Positions 50,938 through 60,657 of a DNA stretch of 64,000 nt are shown here, one piece after another (position 1 is the first letter of the stretch; each line of letters starts with the position of its first letter). A program made the position numbers and the translations under genes. The stretch is from Isoetes taiwanensis (lineage: Eukaryota > Streptophyta > Lycopodiopsida > Isoetales > Isoetaceae): contig JAJEKV010000104.1 in NCBI GenBank assembly GCA_021234155.1, positions 1,807,900 through 1,871,899 on the forward strand, written 5' to 3'. The notes under the pieces were generated by a model, which did no database searches, was not told the origin of the DNA, and saw nothing but the letters and a program-made list of their open reading frames with translations.

Positions 50938-51440
50938 AGTGCATAAGCACATGGAGGCGGTTCGTATGCCTTTCCCTGCGTTTGGTCGCAGAGGCCTCCA
51001 CCCAGTCCAAACCCCTCCCCTTCGCAATATTCGAGGAAGATGGTTCGAAGGAGAGTGGCTCGGACTGGGTGGAGGCACCTGCGACTCGTAGGAGAGTGCA
51101 CTACAGAACGCAACACAACGAGGCGAGCTACCTCAATGCTGATATATATGTGTGTCTCTGTCGTCTGCTTAATCGTCTGGTTTTAACAAGCAGGCAGACC
51201 AGATGACTAGGCAAATGGCGCCATGGCGCATCCGAGTTCAGTGCATAAGCAAATGGAAGCAGTTCGAATGCATTTCCCTGCGTTTGGTCGCAGAGGCCTC
51301 CACCCAGTCCGAGCCCCTCCCCTTCCAATGGTCGCGGAAGATGGTTGGAAGGAGAGTGGCTCTGACTGGGTCGAGGCACCTGCAATTTGTAGGAGAATAC
51401 ATATGCGAATGACTCCATTAGTGTTAATGGACTGGACGCA
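50938..51440. repeat. Two 301-bp-spaced copies with internal inverted repeats
   Basis: TGCATAAGCA starts matching segments at 50940 and 51241. Each contains GCCTCCACCCAGTCC followed about 55 bp later by its near-complement GACTGGGTGGAGGC, so each can form a hairpin. It lies in the large first intron of the ParB-like gene. Confidence 0.8.
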
Positions 51441-51446
51441 GATAAA

Positions 51447-51802
51447 AATGGCGCCATGGCGCCATTTGCCAACAACAAGTCCCAAATGTATGCTAATAGA
51501 CATCAAATAGCGCCATGGCGCCATTTGCCAACAACAAGGCCCTATGGTAAGCTAATAGACATCAAATGGCGCCATGGCGCCATTTGCCAACAACAAAGCC
51601 CTATGGTAAGCTAATAGACATCAAATGGCGCCATGGCGCCATTTGGTAGCAACAAGACCCTAGAGTAAGCTACCAGGCATCCTAAAGTAAGCTAAGACTC
51701 CTAAAGTGCACTCAGGCATCCAAATGGCGCCATGGCCATTTGTCAACTATAAGACCCTAAAGTGGTTATCAGGCATCTAAATAGCACGGTGGCGCCATTT
51801 AG
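51447..51802. repeat. Palindrome array, 58-59-bp period
   Basis: Intact or near-intact AAATGGCGC-CATG-GCGCCATTT sites start at 51447, 51505 (one substitution), 51564 and 51623. Decayed ones lie at 51722 and 51779. The spacer shares GCCAACAACAA and CTAATAGACATC. It is intronic, same gene as the 29-bp array. Confidence 0.95.
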
Positions 51803-51901
51803 CCCAAACAAAACAATGCAAGTAGATGACATACCTGTCCCTTGAGGTGCGCTAGCCGCTGTCTCCACATTCTGAGGAGCTCCAGAATTGTCGATTTCCA
51901 T

Positions 51902-52901
51902 TTCGAGCGCCTTGAATTTGGTCCGAAAACTGGTGTGTATCTAGATGTGTTGAGGCGCTGAACTGTGGGGAAATGGCGCCAGAAAATACTAAAAACAAAG
52001 GACTCAGAAGGGTTGCTTTAGGCGCTGGGCGCTGGCGGCTAAGGTCGAGGCGCTAGGAGCTGGAATCGAAAACGAAAAAACTGAATGAGAAGCTTCAGAA
52101 AAACAATTCGGCATAACAAACTTTGGGCGCCGCCTCATTGCACCCAAAGCGGCCAACTAGGGCCCGTGGCTGTCCAGGCGCCCATGCCCGTCCAGCCGCC
52201 CATGCCCGCCCATGCCCGTGGCGGTCCAGGCGCCCATGCCCGCCCAGCCGCCCATGCCCGCCCATGCCCGTGGCGGTCCAGGTGCCCATGTCCGCCCATG
52301 CACGTGGCAGTCCAGGCGCCCATGCCCGCCACAATTTGAATTTTGAAATTCGAATATTTCCCGCCCTAACGCCCGCCCGCCCAAATTTGAACATAAAATT
52401 CAAAATTCCCGCCCGCCCGCAATTAACATAAAAGTCAAAATTCCCGCCCGTAAATTGAAATTTGACTGCCACCTGTCTAAATTTGAATTGTCCGCTTTTA
52501 AAATTGTACTTTGCATTTAAAGCTCCCTCTTTGTCGCCGTGCTCCCATTTAATGCGACCATGCCACGACGCAGAGGTTTTTAGTAATACGGTTCGGTAGC
52601 TTCGAATCCGCTGTTAAGTCTCATTACCGCTTCGCATAAAGGCCGCTTCTTTTCTTAGGCCTAGGGCGAAACTTTGCAAAGGCGCATGCGCGTCTTGTCA
52701 GGCGCTTTCTTCTTGGCGCTCACAGAAATCCCAGGTGATTCTTGGCGCTTTCTTCTTGGCGAATTCTTGGCACTTTCTTCTTGGCGAATCCTTCTTGGCG
52801 CTTTCTTCTTGGCGAACTCTTCTTGGCGCATTCTTTTGCGAATATATCTGCTGGGATCAGCTTGATTTTCCTGTTCCATCTACTGCTCCAGGACATACCA
52901 C
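51902..52901. promoter_or_regulatory. Divergent intergenic region with GC-rich repeats
   Basis: One kilobase between two divergent start codons (51901 minus, 52902 plus), so it is probably a shared promoter region. It contains tandem-like GCCCATGCCCG/GTGGCGGTCCAGG repeats (52170-52330) and repeated TTCCCGCC boxes (52358, 52407, 52441). TTCTTCTTGGCG repeats, about seven, lie at 52730-52850 just upstream of the plus gene. TTTCCCGC-like boxes resemble E2F sites; this is inference. Confidence 0.45.
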
Positions 52902-55900
52902 TATGGATCTATCTAATATCAAGTAAGTCCACTGTTTCTGGTATGAATTCTGTTCTATTGCTGCCATGTGTATAGCGTGTTCAAATGCTGATATGAATGC
53001 TGCTAGGAAACTAAGAACCTTGGTTTCAATTGCAAAGTTGGCATGGGGTGCCCATGTTATGCATGCCTGCTCTTATTGACACATATACAGCAATGGGAGC
53101 AAGAATGCATAACATAGGCACCTCGTGTAGATTTTGTGATGGAGCTAAGCCAAATCGGCCATGTGACCAACTTGGATCAAATGTCGTCAGGGCGCCATTC
53201 TATTCCAAATACACACTTAAAATGGTGTGTTGGTCTTAATGGCGCCATAGCGCCATTCGGTTGAAAATGGTGCACGGCTGAAATGTAAATTTGGAGCCAA
53301 ATGGAGCCATGGCGCCATTTGGTCGAAATGGTGCACTTGGATCAAATGGCGCCATGGCGCCATTTGTTCCAAATTCACACCTATGAATGTGCCATAGGTG
53401 TGAATTTGGATCAAATGGTGCCATTTGATCCAAGTGCACCGTTTCGATCAAATGGCGCCATTTGGCTCCAAATTTAGACCAAAATTTATTCTTTTGTACT
53501 AAATGGCGCCATTTTCGCTTATTTATTGCTTATTTTTCGTCTATTTCATATGTTCTAAAAAGTGTCGCCTTGCTTGAATGAAACAGGTTCAATTTTCCCC
53601 TGTACAACCTATTCGTCGGAAGGACAATTGTTGCCCGGGGACATATTTTGAATAGAACCACTCTTCATGGGAAGGAAATAGATCCTTCAAATGTAGCTAT
53701 TGAGGTCACGGAGTCCGTGATCCCATCGACCGAGCTTCCAGTCCCCTGCGAAGGGGCAGATAACATTGGTGAAGCAGTAGGCACATTCAAGAGGGATGTA
53801 AAACAAAATGAGTGCCCCTCAAGTGAAGATACGTCTTCGAGATCCCTCAATTTGCCCTCTTCAGCAGAGGATTCATCTAGTAGTACACCATCCGTCAAGA
53901 GTCCGGGACATCGGTTTCCATCGCTCAATTGTGGTGAACCAAGCAACACAAAGAACAAATGAAGAAGACGAAATAGTAGAGGAGATTGGAGGTCATGAGA
54001 ATCTAGCTGCCCGTCTTGGTCTCAGGTTGTTTAAGCCTGAAGATGAGACAGTCTACTACTCCAGAACAGATCTACTAGGTTTTCCATGCTACATTCTTCA
54101 TTCCTGCATTGGATCTAAATATTCGAGGCTTAATATAGTCTTTAGTGATCCTCGTGGATGCTATAGGCGATGAGTTCTTGGGTGTATCAAAGGTCGAGCT
54201 TTCAGTGGGTACCATAATAGATCCAACGGGAAACCAAAATATCAAGTCATGTCATGCTTGTGCTGAGAGGCCTATAGCTAACAGTCTAGTAACCTGGGAG
54301 ACCCGTGATGTTTTGCTTCATGATGGTAGGACAGTTTCACAACATTTACAAGCTCGAAATGCTCTCGAACAGATGACTTAGAAGTTGAGTGCTTGGAAGC
54401 CGATGTTGAGAAGCAATTCAAGAGGAAAAGGAAATATACATATGTGAAGAGGGTCAGGAGGGAACCAAAGGGGGATAGCAAGGAGGAGAGGATGTGCGCT
54501 TCCAAGTCAATCAAGAGTGCTCTAAAATCAACATGCTGCAAGGACGAATGTGTCAAAAAACTGAGCCGAGAGCAAGTATGTGCCTTAAGAAAAGAATTTT
54601 ATTCTCAATCAAGCAGTGCCAGGATTACGCTTGTTTTTGATGTGTTGAGTGTAACTTATACAGGCGTCGGTAAAGTAGTGGTCTCCGGAGTGGAGTCTTT
54701 GTCAATTTGCATGGCGCGTGGCTTTAGGAGTTGCTCGATCCACGTTTTATAGTTGGAGGAAGAGGTTTCGAGTTAGGTGGAAAACGGGCGAGCATGGTAA
54801 TCTGAGTGCTCTAAGAAGCCTAGATCTGTGACACTAGCTACAGAAAGTGTGCTTGATACCTTCATTAGTGAGAATGCGGAGAGCATTCCACATAGAAGCA
54901 AAAAAGGAAAGGATGATATAAGGGAGAATGTTCGCAAACTTCCTTCCATTCTTAATAAGAAGAGCATACATAAGGAAGTGGGTGCCGTGGTGGAAGAATT
55001 GACAGAACGAGTGTAACCTTGCCCTCTTTTTAATATTTGGAAGAAGGAGTTTCCAGACGTCGATAGCAAAAATACAAAGATTCTCCAAGTGTAACATATG
55101 TGTATTCATCAAGCGTAAATTGGAAAGAACAAAAGATACAAGGGAGAGGCGTAACCTTTCAATTCAACGGCCGGGCACATATGTTGGAACAACGTTCTGT
55201 AGGAGTCAATATTGGCATTGGCGTGCATTATCACATCGTTAAGCGAAAGTCACCTTTGCATAATACATGATAAGATGGATCAGGTCAAAACACTCACACC
55301 AAGAAGTCACCATCTCGCAAAGTCTCTTTGGAGAGGAGATCGCTTGAAGAGCAGCTTGACAGGAGCATTGACACATGGTCATGGTGGACGGGCTTATGGC
55401 CATTTCTCTCTTGATCTTTGGAAGGATGACTCAAACTTTCATGTTGGATCACTTTCTAGGATCCTGAGTTGCCGGAAGAAGACAAGTGTGGTGATCTGTG
55501 TGGAAGCAGAACTACAGATTGCAAATTGATGCAAGCCCTAAAAGATACTCGACCACTGCAGCATAAGCTAGCGCAGACACAAGAGAAGATGCCTTCATCT
55601 TCTAGTGCCAACTTAGAAGGCTTTAATCCTCTTCCTCGAAATCTCTACTTACAGTTGGATAATGTATCGGGTCAAAATAAAAATAGATATGTGTTCTCCT
55701 ACCTCTCTTATTTGACATGGCTTAAGGTATTCGATGAGATTCAGGTTGGCTTCATGATGGTTGGGCATACTCATGACGATATTGATGCATTGTTTGGGAA
55801 CTTTTCGACGTTAATGAGTTCATCGGATGCTCTAACTTTGCCTGAGTTGCTTTACTTGTTTAGCAAGTGCAATGCAAAGTCTCCTGTTCCATATTTTGTG

Positions 55901-56829
55901 GATGAAGTTCCAGATTGGAAAGGCTTTGTCAAGGGATATATCCCTGATAAAGGCCAACGTCTAACAGGCCATACCGACCCATTGCTATTCTGATTTAAAA
56001 TGGATGGGAAATGGCCCATTATGCAATATAAGATGCCCAACCCATAAAGAGTGGATTCCAGAAAAAGGAATAAGAATGTGGAAGGAGGATGAAAATGGTG
56101 AGCCAACGTTACCAACGGGGGTGCCTAAAAATATCCCTCCAAGGAAGACATTGAAAGATCTCCCTGGCCTGGCAGACAGCATCAGCAAGTACATAGCATT
56201 ATGGAATTCCTTCTGCAAAAATCAAGAAGATAGTGTGTTTGCACGACAGTACAAAGCAACTATGGATTACTGGAACGAGATTCTTGTGTGTTTGGAAGAT
56301 GTATCTCGGGGCGACCTCAAAATGATAACTTTTGGTTGCGTACAAGGCAAGAACCTCTACAAGCTGCATTTACTCCGTGAGGTCGATGAAGCCGCTGTGC
56401 TTGTAAGACCTTTGCCTACGTGATTGTGGGCCAGCCAGATGGGCGGTGTTGCCTATGGATGAGTTCGATCCTCATGCACATGTTACGAAAGGTATGTTTG
56501 TTTTAGTCCGACCTGGAGACGATGAAACTCCAACGTGGTTGGGCTTTACAGAAGAAGATGCCATCCTTGATCAAGAGTCTACCAATTATGGTCACATTTA
56601 TGTATCATGGTAGATGCCTGTTGGTCGTGACTATACAGGTTGCTTAACTAAACGTTGGCGACCCAATCCATCAGATCCATCAAGGTATGAGAAGTTAGAT
56701 ACCATACATTATGCATGGGATGCAAATGGCAAAAGACCGAAGACTGTTCAGATTCCAAAATACATTGTTGACATGTGGGGGGACATAGCATTAGCTAAAA
56801 GCTCTCAATCTCAGTCATGTTCTCGATAA
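52902..56829 (+). pseudogene. DUF8039/DUF7869-like transposon protein gene (broken)
   Basis: Exon 1 (52902-52921, MDLSNIK) ends in a GTAAGT donor. The intron ends GAAACAG at about 53586 and exon 2 begins FNFPLYNLFVGRTIVARGH, resembling a DUF8039 domain (to about 53800). After frame changes come KSTCCKDECVKKLSREQ (near 54530), SRSTFYSWRKRF-like text (54740), IIHDKMDQVKTLTPR (55260), and LTGALTHGHGGRAYGHFS (55350). The best-conserved part is LQLDNVSGQNKNRYVFSYL and GFMMVGHTHDDIDALFGNF (55650-55800), typical of DUF7869 proteins, which I take as transposase-like. The C-terminus has GMFVLVRPGDDETPTWLGF and MPVGRDYTG. Breaks include TAG at 56611-56613 (TGG to TAG at a Trp kept in the copy at 14490) and frameshifts near 53950, 54160, 54720 and 55500. 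DNA-transposition function is inferred. Confidence 0.6.
53190..53510. repeat. GGCGCC palindromes, decayed cluster
   Basis: One perfect site at 53345-53366 and about six partial ones (for example 53239, 53298, 53410, 53449, 53500), irregularly spaced. They sit in the first intron of the DUF7869-like gene, showing the same motif in introns of both divergent genes. Confidence 0.85.
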
Positions 56830-57045
56830 TTATGTATGTAATTTCTTTTGCTATAATACTTAAGCATTTTGGACAATTAATACATTGTCGATACATCAAT
56901 TAGCTTTCATTATGCTTATACTAACATTCTTACATCTTTTATAATAGGTGTTTAATACATATCATTACACCTGATGCACACATTATTGATGGCATACATA
57001 TAATTTAGATGCACATATTATTGATGGCATTATAGAGTCGGTGAT

Positions 57046-57291
57046 TCACTCATCTTCAATCCCTGCTAACGTGATCGCATTCAGCTCATAGGCACGACGT
57101 TCAGGAAGCCAAAGAAGATGGATCACAACACGAGTAAGGCCAGGGCAATGACACTCAGGACCATCAGCTTTGGATTGCAAGTAGGGATCCAGCTTAACTG
57201 TTTTATGTATGCACCGAACAATATCATTGTAGCTCATGGAGCAAAGAATGGTCTCAAACCGATCTTCATACTCATAGATATTATAAGCCAT
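57046..57291 (-). CDS. Small hypothetical protein, 81 residues
   Basis: From the ATG at 57289-57291 (MAYNIYEYEDRFE) to a stop at 57046. The peptide includes CSMSYNDIVRCIHKTV, two Cys-X-His-like groups (ECHCPGL) and VIHLLWLPERRAYEL. Its composition looks coding, and it is divergent from the frame at 57956 with repeat-rich sequence between. I do not recognise a family. It may be another gene of the same element. Confidence 0.35.
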   Translation of the reverse strand: MAYNIYEYEDRFETILCSMSYNDIVRCIHKTVKLDPYLQSKADGPECHCPGLTRVVIHLLWLPERRAYELNAITLAGIEDE

Positions 57292-57345
57292 GGGAGATGA
57301 ATGACTTCTACCACCGAATGGAGCTGCTTTTATAGTCGTTGTAGA

Positions 57346-57880
57346 ATTATTGGTATAATACTTCAGCATTATTGGTATTATACGTGAGCATTATTGGTAT
57401 TATACCTCAGCATTATTGGTATTATACTTCAACATTATTGGTATTATACTTCAACATTATTGGATTCGTAGCTATAAATTCTTTTACCTTGCTTTCACTT
57501 CTCACTTTTCACCTTGCTACTTGATCTTGATCCTTGCTTCTTGCTCCTTCATCTTCCTTGTTCCTTGATCTTCTTGCTACTTGATCCTTGTTCCATGATC
57601 TTCTTGCTACTTGATCTTCCTTGTTCATTGCTTTGCTACAGTTGATCTTGATCCTTGCTCCTTGATCTTCTTGCTACTTGATCTTGTTCCTTGCTCTTGA
57701 TCTTGCTACTTGATCTTGTTCCTTGCTACTTGATCTTGATCCTTGCTTCTTGCTCCTTGATCTTCCTTGTTCCTTGATCTTCTTGCTACTTGATCTTCCT
57801 TGTTCATTGCATCTTGCTACTTGATCTTGATCCTTGTTCCTTGCTACTTCATTCCCGTGCTCCTTGCTACTTGATCTTGT
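57346..57880. repeat. 23-bp ATTATTGGTATTATAC repeats and CTTGATC-rich tract
   Basis: About five and a half copies of a unit containing CATTATTGGTATTATAC at 57346-57455. A long low-complexity stretch of TTGCTACTTGATCTT and TCCTTG words follows at 57490-57880. Confidence 0.85.
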
Positions 57881-57955
57881 TGCTTGCTCTTGAACTTGCT
57901 ATTTGCTCGCTCGTGTGTTCCTTGCTCCGTCGGTGATCCTTGCTTGCTTTTGCAA

Positions 57956-58574
57956 ATGATTGGACCCAATCCTCCCTGGGCTACTCCAGAAGGCCTGCAA
58001 GCATGCCCCAGGCATTCTGTGCGGCCTGGAATGGATGAGCTATGGGACCATTTCTTGGAGTGGAGGTTGCGCCACAGTCCCACCAAGGAGCTTACAATGG
58101 AGTTGATCAACTTCATTCGAGGCGATTTGATTGTGGTCATGAGCCACCGATGGAAATTAATCCATCCGAATGTTATAGGAGACTTGCAATGAGGGGAATT
58201 CTTGAACCCCCTCCTTATCACGGGCGAGATGCTACAAAGAATTGAGGCCTCTTCTTCGTGTTGGATATTTAGCACACTCTCTGGATGCATACATATCAGA
58301 GTTCATTCATGAAATTTCTAAGGGACAGATGTATGGCCTTATTAGGGTGTACTACAATGAGTACAACGGTTTTGTGGAGTTGGGTCCGCTCTTCTTCCGT
58401 GAGTATCATCCTGTGGAATTACTTTTTCTAATGACTAGGTACCCCATATGGTGGGAAGAATCAGGCTGGGATATGCGTGAGCTCTTGAATCCTAACCCAG
58501 ATGCGTGGGTTAGACCTCGCAGGCCAAGGAAAGGGGAAGGGGAAGGGGTTAGGAACCTGGGGGAAGGTTACTAG
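57956..58574 (+). pseudogene. Hypothetical coding relic in three frames
   Basis: From ATG 57956 (MIGPNPPWATPEGLQ, MDELWDHFLEWRLRHSPTKE). The natural reading moves to a second frame near 58150 (MEINPSECYRRLAMRGILEPPPYHG) and to a third near 58240 (LLRVGYLAHSLDAYISEFIHEI, IRVYYNEYNGFVELGPLFF). It ends Arg/Lys/Gly-rich at 58574. Either two small unrecognised introns or, more likely, two indels. No known domain. It lies downstream of, and on the same strand as, the DUF7869-like gene. Confidence 0.4.
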
Positions 58575-58674
58575 GGACATACATAGTTCATACTTCGGTC
58601 TCTATTGTGTTTGGAAGTTGGTATATGATACCATGTTATTATGTTCTCTAAATATTCATGTATGTATGATAAAC

Positions 58675-58815
58675 GGGTACTGCACGTGTATACAACCCCT
58701 GCATAAGGTCTATGATACAGGGTACTGTACATGTGTATACAACCCCTGCATAAGGTCTATGATACAGGGTACTGTACACGTGTATACAACCCCTGCATAA
58801 GGTCTATACAACCCC
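58675..58815. repeat. Tandem repeat, three units of 45-47 bp
   Basis: Units beginning GGGTACTG and containing ACAACCCCTGCATAAGG start at 58675, 58720 and 58767. A partial unit follows. Confidence 0.9.
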
Positions 58816-58819
58816 CATA

Positions 58820-59610
58820 ATAAAAAAATTCCAGTTTACTAAAAATTTTCCCATTATAATGAAATTGTGCTTCAGATGAATAGATTTGTAAAAATTTACT
58901 ATGGAGTTGCTCATGGATGGGCTGCCCAGTATGATGTAACTAGTGAAAAAGCAGTTGCAAAGATCATCAAGACATGTTGAGATGGTTCTGGAAGTACCTG
59001 AAATGAAGGTTCATGGGTTGCAAAAGTTTTATAGCTCTACTAACACCATCTTTATCGTTCCAAATTTTGGGTTTGCTTCATCACTAACATCTCACTACAC
59101 TGTGCTCCACTAGTTCATGTCATACAAGTGGCTTGATTTTTAAGTTCTATTCTAGCGAGTAAGTAAGTATACAGGGTGGGTGGATATCGTTCCCCTATTA
59201 TGCCCCATTGGGTTGTGTATGTAATAAACATTTATTTTTAAAGATATAATCCACAGAGTTGATGCAAAGCCTTGGTTTTTGAAACTTGCTTTCCGAAGAG
59301 TCTAGTTGTACTACACTAGACTCTATGTAAACAATGAAAAGAATGTGGAATCTCTCTGAGACCATTATGAGGGATGTTGATTGATATGTATGACCACTTG
59401 TAGGCATGTAACATGTAGCATTTCCCCTATGAAATACATGGTCAAATGGTATGTAAAAAGCACATTCCACATGTTGCATCTTCATTCATACGGTATATTT
59501 GGTTTGTCATTTTGATCTTTGGTAGTGTTTGTACATTGTTACTCTATCAACCTTTCTAGGCTTGCATCAAGTTGCCACTTGCATGAAACATGTGTTGCAT
59601 AGACGCCATG
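58820..59610. other. Intergenic sequence, no supported gene
   Basis: AT-rich with short frames, nothing recognised. Confidence 0.4.
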
Positions 59611-60657
59611 CATTCTTGGGAGACTCTATGTATCAAAACAAACAACAAACATATGGCCGATAAATGAAGTGGCTTTCTTATTAAGCATTCCAAAATGGTA
59701 AGTACAATAGTAGAGTAGTATAAATGAAAAATGCCCTAACATCTAAAGCCAAAACATTGAAAACCCCAGAATTAGACAATCACTGAGGGTTTTTAGATAA
59801 GAATAAATCCATGCAAACTCAAAGTCCGAAATATTATCAGCTGGACTAAAAACCCCGTCCTTTAGGGTTTTCGAGGAAAACCATGAAGATAAGAAATGGA
59901 CTGGGAGTGATATAACTGAAGAAGATAGGACCCACAACAATCAGCAAAATGATGAACCAACTCCCAATGCCAGCAGACTCAAGCATCAACACCTCCTGCT
60001 CTAAGAAGTGCCAACTCCAACAAAAATGCCAAGAATTGAAAGGACCTGTAAGCAGGTTATCTACTCAAAAGAAAAGCCCCCATCAAATTGTTAGTGAAGA
60101 AAAAGAGATAAGCTTTACGCTAAGTTAAAGTGCACAAGATAAAAACAAGATCCAGAGATGAATGTAAAGAAAGAATACGAAAAGAAAAAGCTCAAAAAAT
60201 GGATAGGGAAGAACATCCGCTCAGCCTGAAAAAACTTATGTCAGCTGAAGCGGGGAAGAACATCCATCCAATAGATCCAGAATAATAAGGTGGAGAAGGG
60301 CCTCCACCTAGCCAGGATAAAACGCTGCAAACTAGCACGAGGAAGATCATCTGCCCATGAAAAAAGAAATTAGAGAGTGAAAGACAAAATGACACGAGTC
60401 ACAAAATCAACGAGTGTAGAAACAAAAATGTGGAGATATAAGGAAAGGTAGGGTGGAAGGAAAAACTAGAAATAAAAAGAAGAAAGAAAGGAACGCTCAA
60501 AGAGAAGGCCAATAGGAAAGAATTGGAAGACAATGATAATATATGGAGCAAAAGAAAAAAATCTGATAAAGATAGGCCAATAATATGTCGTCTTCCCAAG
60601 AATGATGGTTCTATACATTCTTGGGAGACTCTATGCATTAAAACAAACAGCAAACAT
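59611..60657 (-). mobile_element. Retroelement relic between 42-bp direct repeats
   Basis: Direct repeats starting CATTCTTGGGAGACTCTATG at 59611-59652 and 60616-60657 (three mismatches) enclose about 960 bp. Near 59850, read on the minus strand, GGTTTTCCTCGAAAACCC and GGACGGGGTTTTTAG match the hairpin part of the LINE 3' UTRs elsewhere in the window. A truncated LINE with a long target duplication is possible. No coding match was found. Confidence 0.4.

Larger units (their letters stand above)
47336..51901 (-). pseudogene. ParB/Srx-like plus methyltransferase-like gene, copy 2 (broken)
   Basis: Minus-strand gene. Exon 1 is 51835-51901 (ATG, MEIDNSGAPQN) with donor CAG/GTATGT. The large intron 50841-51834 holds palindromes. 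Exon 2 starts at 50840 after TTGTTGCAG, encodes LIDRYWCMEVMRVSP, and probably ends at 50543. The next exon from 50448 leads into a Lys/Glu-rich region (about 49800-50260). Then comes the ParB/Srx-like part with YYIVNGNHSVMAAQL (near 49410). An intron from 49106 with four palindromes follows, and an exon from 48950 (after TTGTTTCCAG) to about 48720. Next is RGLDYEDCRVLFQEVL, matching copy 1. The C-terminal part has MWDKTI, FWIVVFARPEHN and FDYFSRGSFGRA followed by FESDP, like motifs IV, I and II of beta-class DNA amino-methyltransferases. It ends in an acidic DPDAEP repeat. Breaks: TAA at 49616-49618, a frameshift at a G-run 47755-47759 and others. Confidence 0.55.
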
